A stretch of 53,588 nucleotides of DNA, taken from positions 1 through 53,588 of the forward strand of contig JAOUBX010000026.1 of the NCBI GenBank assembly GCA_029860075.1. Reading direction: 5' to 3'. Both the position numbers and the translations under genes were made by a program. This stretch comes from Deltaproteobacteria bacterium. Lineage in GTDB: Bacteria; Desulfobacterota; JADFVX01. Of the stretch, positions 36,240-44,097 are shown one piece after another. Under the pieces are notes generated by a model. It was not told the origin of the DNA, made no database searches, and worked only from the letters and a program-made list of their open reading frames with translations. The first letter of the stretch is position 1. Each line of letters begins with the position of its first letter.

Positions 36240-36986
36240 CTATAGCAATCCGAAGGCAATGGCCAAGAATCCTGAGCCATTAATTCCTCCATGAATAACT
36301 ACTCCAACCCAGGTATTCTTGCGACGTTGAACCACGTAAGGTTGGATAAACAAGACAGGCAATAAGATAACAAGAAGCTGCCAACCGAAGGCAATATGAA
36401 AAATACCCCATCCCATACTGTGAAATAACCAGGTTTGTTTTCCGAAAGCTAGTTCTTGACGTGGAAGCATCGTTCCTCGCCATAAGATTTCTTCACCCAT
36501 AATATTAAGTATCCAGTATGGAAGCCAAATTCCCAACACCCAATACCTCTCAGAGGTAAGTGGCTCAAATGACATAAAAGATGGCTGGGGCTCCATTTGA
36601 CCGACAATGACTTCTGCCCCTTTCATCATTCCTGAACTCATAATTCCGATGACAATTATAGCGCCAAAACTCCAAAACCAATCGCCTCTATTCATACGAT
36701 GGAAACGAAGACGATTTCTCCAAAATCCGGGCTGAAACAGAGCGCCTTCTTTTCTCAGTATAAATGCAGTTACCATCAACATTGGGGTAAATATGCCTAC
36801 TCCTGCTACGATAAACCAGGAAAGTATGGGTTCCAATCCGGCAGCTGCGCTTAGAGCTGGAATAAGTAATTGTGTCTCCAGGATTAAAGCAATGGAAGCG
36901 GCAGCAAATATTGCCAATGATTGACCAATTCCCATCTTTTGGAAAGAACATTCATTGCCTGGTTTAAGTATTTTCTTTTGTTTCAT
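36240..36986 (-). CDS. CPBP-family intramembrane protease
   Basis: 248 residues with about six hydrophobic segments. The glutamate pair and Arg of the CPBP/CAAX-protease family are seen in MGEEILWRGTMLP, and the later His residues in WGIFHIAFGW and GVVIHGGINGSG. These are the expected metal ligands. Members process prenylated or peptide substrates or act in defence and bacteriocin systems. It is the last gene of the minus-strand cluster with attC-like sites and may be a cassette gene. Confidence 0.85.
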   Translation of the reverse strand: MKQKKILKPGNECSFQKMGIGQSLAIFAAASIALILETQLLIPALSAAAGLEPILSWFIVAGVGIFTPMLMVTAFILRKEGALFQPGFWRNRLRFHRMNRGDWFWSFGAIIVIGIMSSGMMKGAEVIVGQMEPQPSFMSFEPLTSERYWVLGIWLPYWILNIMGEEILWRGTMLPRQELAFGKQTWLFHSMGWGIFHIAFGWQLLVILLPVLFIQPYVVQRRKNTWVGVVIHGGINGSGFLAIAFGLL

Positions 36987-37010
36987 AGTGAGCTTTTACA
37001 CAATGCCGGC

Positions 37011-37049
37011 CAGGTCAGGAATATGTCAGGTATTACAAGGAGCGTAACT
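37011..37049. repeat. Direct repeat copy, also at 39598-39636
   Basis: GTCAGGTATTA-CAAGG-CGTAACT is shared between this site and 39598-39636 with only a few differences over about 37 bases, in the same orientation. The other copy borders the group II intron relic. It may be a remnant of the same intron or of its target. Confidence 0.65.
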
Positions 37050-37355
37050 TCATAGCCTACTAAACTCCTTTGGATCATACAGCCAGAACCAACCAGATTT
37101 GCTCCGTTTTTTTAGATCTTCCGGTGTCTGGAATACCTTAATTACCTCTTTAGGTGAAAAGATCAAATCATCTTCTCCTTCAATAGCACCTATGTAGTTT
37201 GGGTATACAATGAGTACCCCAGTTATAATTTCCCCATTTTTTAACTCCACCGTGACCATTGATGCATCTCGAGCAAACTCATCAAAAGGCCCGAATTTGT
37301 CAATCACTGACATAGGTATTTCTAGCTCTGCTAATGGGTAAACTCTGTTTTTCAT
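37050..37355 (-). CDS. Hypothetical protein, probable cassette gene
   Basis: 101 residues, beta-rich in the middle (MVTVELKNGEIITGVLIVYP, NYIGAIEGEDDLIF), ending in a helical, aromatic tail. No family was recognised. The ATG lies 7 bases downstream of a GTTATGC core of the attC-like site 37363-37475, the short leader spacing typical of integron cassettes. Confidence 0.6.
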   Translation of the reverse strand: MKNRVYPLAELEIPMSVIDKFGPFDEFARDASMVTVELKNGEIITGVLIVYPNYIGAIEGEDDLIFSPKEVIKVFQTPEDLKKRSKSGWFWLYDPKEFSRL

Positions 37356-37362
37356 TTTTTAA

Positions 37363-37475
37363 GCATAACGTATTGTAAAAAGGGACTTTTTCTCGTCAGG
37401 GGATACTTTTTGCCCTTGACACGGTGCCTTTTAATGGGTGTCCCCTTTTCCTTATGGGTTGCCAGTTGGTTATGT
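37363..37475 (-). repeat. attC-like recombination site B
   Basis: Read on the minus strand, the site opens ACATAAC and ends GTTATGC, with complementary cores. The interior has partly paired arms (AAAAGGGGAC with GTCCCTTTTT). It lies just after the stop of the 150-residue gene and just before the start of the 101-residue gene, as expected for an integron attC. Confidence 0.65.
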
Positions 37476-37490
37476 GCTCCACTGCCCTTT

Positions 37491-37943
37491 TTACTCATAC
37501 GCTAAATATACGTTACTCGGCCTATATTGCGCACTTAACTTTTTCGGATCTACTGAATCCCAATGATCTGAACAATAAATTGTTACTTTTGTAGATCCAC
37601 CGCTTTTAATATACCCTTCAGCAAGAGCGGTACATTTTTCTATAGGTTTACCTTCGTACTCTACACTTGCCGCGACATTGACCTGCAACAAGTCAACCGG
37701 CGTTTTGTTCGTTACCTTGCCGATGATACTAATCTGGCCTTCAACCATGAAAAATTGCAAAGTCTCAACCAAAATATCACTATAATATTCTTCCTTTAAC
37801 TCCTCCGGATAATCGGAGTAACCTTGCTCTTCCACCTGCTCTTTAAGGTGTGTGATATATAAATGCATTACCGCTACAAATACAAGTGAAAACCCTATCC
37901 CGTACGTTGCCCCATTTAATATTCGTTGAAGAAAGTTTTTCAT
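37491..37943 (-). CDS. Hypothetical membrane-anchored protein, probable cassette gene
   Basis: 150 residues. One N-terminal transmembrane segment (GATYGIGFSLVFVAVMHLYI) is followed by an exposed domain. The domain ISIIGKVTNKTPVDLLQVNV with a later GGSTKVTIYC strand resembles the FxLYD-type beta-sandwich of bacterial surface proteins. No specific function is evident. It is flanked by attC-like sites at both ends, the upstream one interrupted by an IS relic. Confidence 0.65.
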   Translation of the reverse strand: MKNFLQRILNGATYGIGFSLVFVAVMHLYITHLKEQVEEQGYSDYPEELKEEYYSDILVETLQFFMVEGQISIIGKVTNKTPVDLLQVNVAASVEYEGKPIEKCTALAEGYIKSGGSTKVTIYCSDHWDSVDPKKLSAQYRPSNVYLAYE

Positions 37944-37973
37944 ATTTCTTTAGTCCTTACTCCGCACATAATG

Positions 37974-38572
37974 AGGCTGTAGAAACACCCTGTTTGTAGA
38001 ATTCCCCTTACCAGAGCCAATAATTAAATTTAATAACTTATCTTTATCTCAATCATTACCTTTTTTCAAGAATATATTGCCTGATTTCTCAATTAAAAAA
38101 AACAGAGCCTCTTTTTTTGATAAACAAGCTCTTATAAGTCACTTTTCCCCCTTATTAATGCAATCTTCCATAGTTCATTAATTTCTCAATATTATGAACC
38201 ATACTGTACAACTGCCACTGACCCTGGACTTTTTTCCTGCCTCTTAAACTGAATCTCTTTTCTCTGCTTTATGTAATTCCTTTGGAATAAGCGAAGAGGA
38301 CTATCTTTAGCAGGACAGAGGGGTGGTAGGCTGGGCGGCCTGCTATATCATTGTTATAGCGGAAGTAAAAAACAGAAAGATCAGCTTTATGCGCAATTAA
38401 ATAATGAATGGCATATTCAAAGGTTCCCGGCTACAATTGGGCTTCATAATTTTAAGCAACCCGTTCCATTTGATTGAGGTCTTTGTGGATAAAATTGGGC
38501 ATGGACAATATCCTCTTTGCTTTTTGCCAATTATATCAAATTAAACGGGGATTATGAGGGGGGGCTACAGCT
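37974..38572. mobile_element. Relic of an IS1182-type insertion sequence
   Basis: The ends carry short inverted repeats (GGCTGTAG near 37976 and CTACAGC near 38566). Inside is a decayed transposase frame at 38155-38502. It splits the R' core of attC-like site C: GTT is on one side and TTATGT is on the other, together restoring GTTATGT. The element is about 600 bp, far shorter than an intact IS1182 member. Confidence 0.65.
38155..38502 (-). pseudogene. IS1182-family transposase, internally deleted and with stops
   Basis: One frame reads MPNFIHKDLNQM, PGTFEYAIHYL, ADLSVFYFRYNND and RPAYHPSVLLKIVLFAYSKG, the start of IS1182 transposases. It then jumps to the C-terminal end (RFSLRGRKKVQGQW, MVHNIEKLMNYG). 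Three in-frame stop codons interrupt it. The catalytic DDE part is missing, so it is inactive. Confidence 0.8.
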
Positions 38573-38659
38573 TGAACGTTGCCGTAACCGGCGGAAAAAA
38601 CTGTAGAGGAGGTACGACCGGTACAGTTTTTGACGTCCGCGTTTACAGGCTTGTTATGT
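38571..38659 (-). repeat. attC-like recombination site C, interrupted at its core
   Basis: On the minus strand it begins ACATAAC directly after the stop of the DUF1439 gene. The long arms pair (CGGACGTCAAAAACTGTA with TACAGTTTTTTCCG) around a CC-rich loop, and the site ends CAACGTT before the IS relic. The remaining core bases TTATGT lie at 37966-37971 on the far side of the IS. The restored GTTATGT is a perfect complement of ACATAAC. Confidence 0.7.
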
Positions 38660-39214
38660 TTATATACCAAGAGTTACCACCAGTTCCTTATTTTCAACGA
38701 CCACATCCTTTAAGACCATACGAGCGACTGCTTGTTTCCCGTCGCCTAAGTTAAGGGTATATATTGGATTTTCATCGTAGTATTTAGCTAACGCTTTTGT
38801 TAAAGCCTTATTTACTTTTTGCATATATTTATCAGGTATACCTTGAACTCCCAGGCTCTCAATTACTGGATCGGTAAGATAAAACTCCCCTTTTTCGGCT
38901 AGATATCTAACTCCTCCCGATACATCGACTGACCCACCCAGCGGTTTTGGGTTTTTGTCAATTTTGATATTAAGCAATACATCTAGGCCGGCATTAACCC
39001 TTTTTGTGCCATTTTCGAGAAGAATACGAGGATTTTGAAGCGTGATCTGGATAATGAAAAAATAGGATTTTGTTAATGGTAACTTTTTATCCAATTTTTC
39101 CCTGATGTCAGATTCTGACATGCGCACAACATACTCTTTACCCGAAAAATAGTAGTATGTAACAGCTATAAACATAGCAGCCACCACAACTGCAATTAAT
39201 GCTTTTTTGCTCAT
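38660..39214 (-). CDS. DUF1439 (YceB-like) protein
   Basis: About 184 residues from ATG 39214, which has a GGAA-type ribosome-binding site. An N-terminal hydrophobic segment (ALIAVVVAAMFIAVTYYYF) precedes a DUF1439-like fold: ESDIREKLDKKLPLTKSYFF, LQNPRILLENGTKRVNAGLDV, and a final VVENKELVVTLG strand. Relatives such as E. coli YceB are lipid-binding-like periplasmic proteins of unknown role. No lipobox Cys is seen here. A longer frame upstream (to 39337) is intron sequence. Confidence 0.75.
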   Translation of the reverse strand: MSKKALIAVVVAAMFIAVTYYYFSGKEYVVRMSESDIREKLDKKLPLTKSYFFIIQITLQNPRILLENGTKRVNAGLDVLLNIKIDKNPKPLGGSVDVSGGVRYLAEKGEFYLTDPVIESLGVQGIPDKYMQKVNKALTKALAKYYDENPIYTLNLGDGKQAVARMVLKDVVVENKELVVTLGI

Positions 39215-39231
39215 AATTTCCTTTTCAAACA

Positions 39232-39620
39232 CCGGATAGGTCAGGGGCATTACTGCCCCCTTCCCTCCTAAGAACCGTACGTGACAGTTTCCCATCATAC
39301 GGCTCAAGCACCTCCATAAGCTGCCCTTGTGGAACAACCCGTAAATTAAATTTTACTACACGATACCAATAAGTTTTCTGAATAACAAACTATTCAAAGG
39401 GTGCATATCCCGTCATTTGCTCTCCCTTTTTAATCAGATTAATTCTATGTTCTCGTGCGAAGGCACCTGCTACCTTTCAGCCTCTTTACAGAGCCGGTAA
39501 TGTTTCAACCGGATCTCTCCCATTACAGAAGAGCCTTCGCTACGTGATAGCATCTCACCCCATCATCAGCGCAATGGCAGCATGTCTCCGTTGGGAACTG
39601 ACAGGAACATGTCAGGTATT
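39232..39620 (-). mobile_element. Relic of a group II intron without its reverse transcriptase
   Basis: The 34-base stretch at 39272-39305 reads, on the minus strand, as a domain V hairpin: GAGCCGTA pairs with TACGGTTC around a GAAA-type loop, including the AGC triad. A short hairpin (GGGGCA/TGCCCC, 39244-39259) follows where domain VI belongs. Upstream sequence to about 39620 looks like structured domain I remnants, with no protein gene. The 5' boundary is not certain. Its position beside attC-like site A recalls the attC-targeting class of group II introns. Confidence 0.65.
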
Positions 39621-39636
39621 ATCAAGGAACGTAACT
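39598..39636. repeat. Direct repeat copy, also at 37011-37049
   Basis: The GACAGGAACATGTCAGGTAT and CAAGGAACGTAACT segments match the copy at 37011-37049. It lies at the 5' side of the group II intron relic. Confidence 0.65.
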
Positions 39637-39672
39637 ACTTGTAATACAATCAATAGTGCGACCTCGGGTCGC

Positions 39673-39728
39673 AAATAACGATTGAATTAAGCAAGCCGTC
39701 AGCGATCTGCTTGAATGCGGGGTTATAC
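39673..39728 (-). repeat. attC-like recombination site A
   Basis: This 56-base site reads, on the minus strand, GTATAAC, ATTCAAGC, a short centre, GCTTGCTTAATTC, then GTTATTT. Order, spacing and the TCAAGC/GCTTAA boxes match short integron attC sites closely. It begins one base after the stop codon of the 203-residue gene. A GCGACC/GGTCGC hairpin follows at once. Confidence 0.75.
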
Positions 39729-39729
39729 C

Positions 39730-40341
39730 TCATATAAACGTTTTTGCTATGCGAACACCTTCCAAGCCTGAATCATCAAATTTCACAATATAGAACTCTT
39801 CATCAAAAGGTTGTCCCTCCATGGTTTTTAATTCTTCTATTTCTATATCGTTAGCTTCATTCATGTCAACACGTGTTGGCATAGACTTACCATTTTTATG
39901 ACGATAAATAAACTTTTCCGGTATTTTGACCTTTCTGATCTGATCTACTGTCAAGTTATAGAATAAATCCGGAGGATTTTTGTAGTCGTTCAAAAATTCC
40001 ACCCATATGTAGTGATCAAGAAGCAAAGTTCCTTCACCTGCAACTTGGTCGCCTGCTTTGAATTCTGAGACTTTGTTGGAACAGATATAAAACTTAAACC
40101 CTCCAGTATCAACAACCAATATGTATTCATTGTTTTCTTGCCCGTAATTCCTGAGAACTATTCCAGAGAATTCATAATCGGCATTTCCCTGTGAACGCAT
40201 AAAATATTCATTTGTTTCAGTGATAGTTTTAATACCTCTTTCTTCAAGCTCAAAAGATAAATTAACCTTATCGCCCGTCTTAAGTGGTGGATAATTTCCA
40301 TCACCTATATGCCAAGATTCAAATATTGCTTCTAGTATCAT
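39730..40341 (-). CDS. Hypothetical protein, probable cassette gene
   Basis: 203 residues, acidic, with alternating strands (VNLSFELEERG, SGIVLRNYG, YILVVDTGGFKFYICSNK) and a GDQVAGEGTLLLDHYIWVEF segment resembling an OB- or SH3-like barrel. No family was recognised. It carries no signal peptide. Its ATG is 13 bases after a GTTATAC core-like heptamer (minus strand), and its stop is followed directly by attC-like site A. Confidence 0.6.
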   Translation of the reverse strand: MILEAIFESWHIGDGNYPPLKTGDKVNLSFELEERGIKTITETNEYFMRSQGNADYEFSGIVLRNYGQENNEYILVVDTGGFKFYICSNKVSEFKAGDQVAGEGTLLLDHYIWVEFLNDYKNPPDLFYNLTVDQIRKVKIPEKFIYRHKNGKSMPTRVDMNEANDIEIEELKTMEGQPFDEEFYIVKFDDSGLEGVRIAKTFI

Positions 40342-40600
40342 TCTTCTTTTGGGTATAACCAGTTAGCCTAAAGTTTTTCTGTATATCCACAAAATTAATC
40401 TATATTTAAATCTTTTCAGTTATCAAGATTTTTCAAAATCCTTTTATAGTCAGCGATCTCTATTCTGGATAACACCGTAATTTGCCTGTTATTAATAAAA
40501 ATCGATATTATCCGGTGCAAGGTATTTCTATATCACAAAATTATTTCTTTTGTCACGACACATATTGCTCTTTTGTATTTTTCCAACTCAAGATTCAAAT

Positions 40601-40640
40601 AAAAAACCCGCAACCGGAATTCATCGGGCGCGGGTTTTTT
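40601..40640. terminator. Bidirectional rho-independent terminator
   Basis: AAAAAACCCGC and GCGGGTTTTTT form the outer stem, with an inner CCG/CGG pair. The A-tract and T-tract on either side allow termination in both directions. It sits between the attC cluster and the rubrerythrin gene. The rest of 40342-40795 shows no gene and no integrase. Confidence 0.85.
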
Positions 40641-40795
40641 ATTTTGTGAAGCTCACCAACTAAAAGGGGCGGCACCTAAGGTTCTAATATTATACTCCCC
40701 CCTCACCCTCACTCCCGGCGGGAGAGGGGATGAATGGCTTAATTTAACAACATTGGGGATCACCCCATTATCTTCTATTATTTTCCATACTTACA

Positions 40796-41341
40796 TCAGC
40801 CGAAATACCTCTTCAGCAGTCCTTCAAAGGCCTGCCCATGACGGGCTTCATCCTTGCACATTTCATGAACCGTGTCATGGATAGCATCGAGATTCAACTC
40901 TTTGGCGCGGGTGGCCAGTTTTTTCTTTCCGGCACAGGCCCCGTTTTCTGCGGCAACTCTTGCCTTGAGATTTTCTTCTGTGCTTGCAACAAGAACTTCA
41001 CCAAGCAGTTCAGCAAACTTTGCCGCATGCTCTGCTTCTTCAAAGGCGATTCTTTTGTAGGCCTCTGCAATCTCCGGATAGCCTTCCCTGTCGGCCTGGC
41101 GGCTCATGGCGAGGTACATACCGACTTCCGTACATTCGCCGGTAAAGTTCATTCTCAGCCCCTCTACGATTTCACTGTCCACATCTTTTGCAACGCCAAT
41201 CCTGTGCTCATCAGCCCAGGCAAGACCCTCCCGGCTCTGCTCTTCGAACTTGTTTGCCCCGGCGCCACATTGAGGACACTTGTCAGGCGGGGTATCTCCT
41301 TCATGAATGTAACCGCAAATCGTACAAACCCATTTCTTCAT
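40796..41341 (-). CDS. Reverse-type rubrerythrin (NADH peroxidase-like)
   Basis: 181 residues. The rubredoxin-like iron site comes first (CTICG and CPQCG), followed by a ferritin-like diiron domain with [22 protein letters not shown] and DEARHG, the Glu and His metal ligands. N-terminal rubredoxin placement defines the reverse rubrerythrins of anaerobes, which reduce hydrogen peroxide with electrons from NADH via a partner reductase. The position and AAGGAG ribosome-binding site are good. No partner gene is adjacent. Confidence 0.95.
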   Translation of the reverse strand: MKKWVCTICGYIHEGDTPPDKCPQCGAGANKFEEQSREGLAWADEHRIGVAKDVDSEIVEGLRMNFTGECTEVGMYLAMSRQADREGYPEIAEAYKRIAFEEAEHAAKFAELLGEVLVASTEENLKARVAAENGACAGKKKLATRAKELNLDAIHDTVHEMCKDEARHGQAFEGLLKRYFG

Positions 41342-41397
41342 TTGTTTCTCTCCTTTTATATGTTTTATTTAATACTATTTATGAGATTGGCAGGAAT

Positions 41398-41460
41398 AAA
41401 TCCCTCCTGACCTCCCTTTACAAAAGGGAGGGATTGTGGCTTCCCTTTATAAAACAACAA
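41398..41460. repeat. Short inverted-repeat element related to 3751-3801
   Basis: CCTCCCTTTACAAAAGGGAGG forms a palindrome like those after trpE. It is followed by a weaker second half (TTCCCTTTATAAAAC). Confidence 0.55.
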
Positions 41461-41514
41461 GGATGGGTACAGTGAAACGTAACCCATCAAATGACCAATC
41501 TTTTCTATTCCCAT

Positions 41515-41815
41515 TCAATGCAGCCGAGTGGAGTATTTGACGGTGGAAGAAGGGGATAAACTGTTTGAGCGTAGCGAGTTTTAGTAACTTAGAAATTTTT
41601 AATTTCGTAAAGGCACTTATCCTATTTAGGGCTTGTCCCCGCCACAGTCAAATGCGTGAGCGAGGGAAGCCGCAGGCCAAAATTTAGTAACTTAGAAATT
41701 TATTTCGCGAAGGCACTTATTCGGCTTGTCCGTAAAGGGCGGCTTTCTTTTGCATACTTTTCTTTGCGCCTTTATACTCTTTAGGGTGAAAGAAAAGTAT
41801 GTTTGTTCATCAAAC
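41515..41815. repeat. Dispersed intergenic element with GGCGGC...CTTTCTTTTG core
   Basis: It contains GCAGCCGAGTGGAG, CTGTTTGAGCGTAGCGAG, GTGAGCGAGGGAAGCCGC, GGGCGGCTTTCTTTTGC and a final AAGAAAAGTATG. The same order of blocks recurs at 49370-49545. Such elements are common between genes of many proteobacteria. An internal direct repeat (TTTAGTAACTTAGAAATTT) occurs at 41580 and 41682. Confidence 0.6.
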
Positions 41816-41856
41816 AAAAAAAGAAGCTAATCCCTATATCTTCACATCGCCAAGGC

Positions 41857-42315
41857 CTACCTGCTCCTCCCCAATACCTTCAACTTGGCATCAATCATCT
41901 CGCCATGCCTCAAGTTGAGAAGGTGGGCAATTTTTTTAACGAGATAGTCTTCATGCTGATCCAGATGGCCGTCAGCATAAACAACCCTCCAGACCAGTTC
42001 CATAAGCTGGATTTTTTCTTCCGGTGAATAATTCTGATTGATAAGGCTCGTAAATTGCCAGAGATCGACGCTCCCTTCAAGCTCTTCATGGGACAGATCA
42101 ATTAGCTCATGGGCCATCTCTTCCGACAGGTCAAATTCTTTTTTCAGAATGGCAACGATGCGCCCTTTTTCATCTTCACTGAATTCATCATCAATATTCG
42201 CCATTTCAATCATCAGGGCGCAGGCGGCTTTCTGTATCACTTGCTCCCTTGATTCGCCCCCCTTTCCTTCAAGGGAAGCACTCTGGTTAAAAAAATCTTT
42301 TATTTTTGACAGCAT
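41857..42315 (-). CDS. TerB-like (tellurite resistance/DnaJ-like TerB) protein
   Basis: 152 residues, all helical. The acidic repeat-like blocks MIEMANIDDEFSEDEKGRI and VVYADGHLDQHEDYLVKKI are the hallmark of COG4103/TerB proteins, which bind metal through these acidic loops. No other ter gene is adjacent, so tellurite resistance itself is not implied. A GGAAGG ribosome-binding site precedes the ATG. Confidence 0.85.
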   Translation of the reverse strand: MLSKIKDFFNQSASLEGKGGESREQVIQKAACALMIEMANIDDEFSEDEKGRIVAILKKEFDLSEEMAHELIDLSHEELEGSVDLWQFTSLINQNYSPEEKIQLMELVWRVVYADGHLDQHEDYLVKKIAHLLNLRHGEMIDAKLKVLGRSR

Positions 42316-42387
42316 TTACCTTCCTTTCATGAAAAATATTTTGACACTGATTAACACTAAGTTGAATATTATTTAAACCTGTAATTA

Positions 42388-42475
42388 TCATAACCCCACC
42401 CAAGCGCCCCTTACCTTAAGGGGAGGAGCATAAATTCCCTCGCTTAAGATAAGAGGGGGCCAGGGGGAGTTATGA
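42388..42475. repeat. MITE-like element with TCATAAC ends
   Basis: The left end TCATAACCCC and right end GGGAGTTATGA are inverted repeats. Two inner palindromes (CCCCTTACCTTAAGGGG and CCCTCGCTTAAGATAAGAGGG) lie between. It is 88 bp long with no coding capacity. Confidence 0.55.
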
Positions 42476-42507
42476 CAAAAGTCTTACTTAAAAACCCTGT
42501 AGTAAAA

Positions 42508-43815
42508 CTACTCCTCCATGAGTGGCTCCTTCTCCCCTGCCGGAAGCTCCTGCACATTACGAAGCTTTCTTTCAATGGTACGTGATTTTCTGGCCGCCGT
42601 TTCGATGGTGTTGCTTGCCTCGTGAAGCTTCTTTTGCGTTTTGTCGAGAATATCGCCGAATTTGCCGAATTCCGTCTTTACGGCGCCAAGCAAAGCCCAA
42701 ACCTCGCTGGAACGTTTTTCAATAGCGATAGTTCTGAATCCCATCTGCAGGCTGTTTAATAGCGCCGCCAGTGTTGTGGGGCCCGTAACGACAACCCTGA
42801 ATTCACGTTGAATTTTGTCACATAAGCCGGGGCGTCTTAAAACTTCAGCGTAGAGTCCTTCAATGGGAATAAACATGATTCCAAAATCCGTCGTATTGGG
42901 CGGGTCGAGATATTTTTCCTTAATACTCTTTGCTTCATTTTTTATACGTACCTCAATCTGCCTGGACGATTCCTCCACAAGGGCAAGGTCCGCTTTTTCC
43001 TGTGCATCGACAAGGCGCTGGTAATCTTCCTGGGGGAATTTGGCATCAATGGGAAGCCAGACTTCACCCTCTCCCTCATCTCTCCCGGGCAGTTTAATGG
43101 CAAATTCGACCCTGTCGTTACTTCCCTTTTTGGTGGCTACATTTTTGGCATACTGGTCGTCAGTGAGAACCTGTTCAAGAAGGTTGCCAAGCTGCACTTC
43201 GCCCCAGGTTCCCCTTGTTTTCACATTGGTAAGCACCTTTTTCAGGTCCCCCACACTCGATGCCAGCGACTGCATTTCGCCAAGCCCTTTATGTACCTGT
43301 TCAAGCCTTTCACTCACCATTTTGAAGGATTCACCAAGACGCTTTTCCAGAGTGGCATGAAGCTTTTCATCGACGGTGGCCCGCATCTGCTCCAGTTTTT
43401 TGCTGTTGTCTTCCTGAAGCAGGTTCAGTTTCTGCTCAATCGTTTCCCTCATTTTTTCAAGGCGCTCTTCATTGCTTGAAGTCAGCCTTGTGAGCTGGGT
43501 GGAAAAGGTGTCGAGCTGGTTTTTCTGCATGGTTGAAATATCGGTAATGCGTGAAAAGAGACCATCGCCAAAGGTCTTGAGAGCGTTTGCCAGCTCTTCA
43601 CGCCCCTGCCTTGCCTGAAGAGTCGCTTCTTCCCTGTTTTTTGTGATTTCTTCCTTCATGCCCCGTTCTGTTCTCTCTGAATTCTTTTCAAGTGAGCTAA
43701 TCTGGTCTTCCAGTTGAACGAGTTCCCTACCCTCTTTTCTTGTAAAAAGGAGGATGAGCAAAACGAGTATTGCCACGGCAAGTATGGCGATAAGAATTAA
43801 TAAGCCTTCTATCAT
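42508..43815 (-). CDS. rmuC: RmuC-type DNA recombination protein
   Basis: 435 residues. The N-terminal membrane anchor (LLILIAILAVAILVLLILLF) precedes a long coiled coil (about 30-190), then the RmuC nuclease-like domain with RGTWGEVQLGNLLEQVL, LPIDAKFPQEDYQRL and FIPIEGLYAEVLRRP. It is predicted to be a restriction-type nuclease-fold protein that limits inversions at repeats. The family is typical in size. It stands alone. Confidence 0.93.
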   Translation of the reverse strand: MIEGLLILIAILAVAILVLLILLFTRKEGRELVQLEDQISSLEKNSERTERGMKEEITKNREEATLQARQGREELANALKTFGDGLFSRITDISTMQKNQLDTFSTQLTRLTSSNEERLEKMRETIEQKLNLLQEDNSKKLEQMRATVDEKLHATLEKRLGESFKMVSERLEQVHKGLGEMQSLASSVGDLKKVLTNVKTRGTWGEVQLGNLLEQVLTDDQYAKNVATKKGSNDRVEFAIKLPGRDEGEGEVWLPIDAKFPQEDYQRLVDAQEKADLALVEESSRQIEVRIKNEAKSIKEKYLDPPNTTDFGIMFIPIEGLYAEVLRRPGLCDKIQREFRVVVTGPTTLAALLNSLQMGFRTIAIEKRSSEVWALLGAVKTEFGKFGDILDKTQKKLHEASNTIETAARKSRTIERKLRNVQELPAGEKEPLMEE

Positions 43816-43832
43816 AAGTTTATCCTTTTTCA

Positions 43833-43920
43833 GTCATTGCGAGGCGGTCGACAAGACCGACGTGGCAATCTCAATGTTCTGTATTTAGATGTGAGATTGC
43901 TTCACTCCCTTCGCAAAGGC
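43833..43920. repeat. GTCATTGCGAGG-type dispersed repeat
   Basis: GTCATTGCGAGGC...ACGTGGCAATCTCA and then TGAGATTGCTTC...CCTTCGCAAAG form the usual two-arm structure of this widespread repeat. GCAATCTCA and TGAGATTGC are perfect inverted arms around an 18-base loop. Confidence 0.75.
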
Positions 43921-44097
43921 TCTTTTTTTCTCACAATTATATTCCCGTGAAGAACCATTTTACGGATGCCCGATTAAAAACTTCGGGTCGGAGACCTCTG
44001 GTCAGAGATCTCCACATGACGCAAATTTAACAATCAATAAATGAATAAAACAGGGCAAGATGCTAACATTCATTTCACTTAGAAACAAGGGCCATAT

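Noticed and set aside
39215..39337. Longer N-terminus for the DUF1439 protein
   Set aside because: The extra 41 codons translate the group II intron domain V/VI region, and a better ribosome-binding site precedes ATG 39214.
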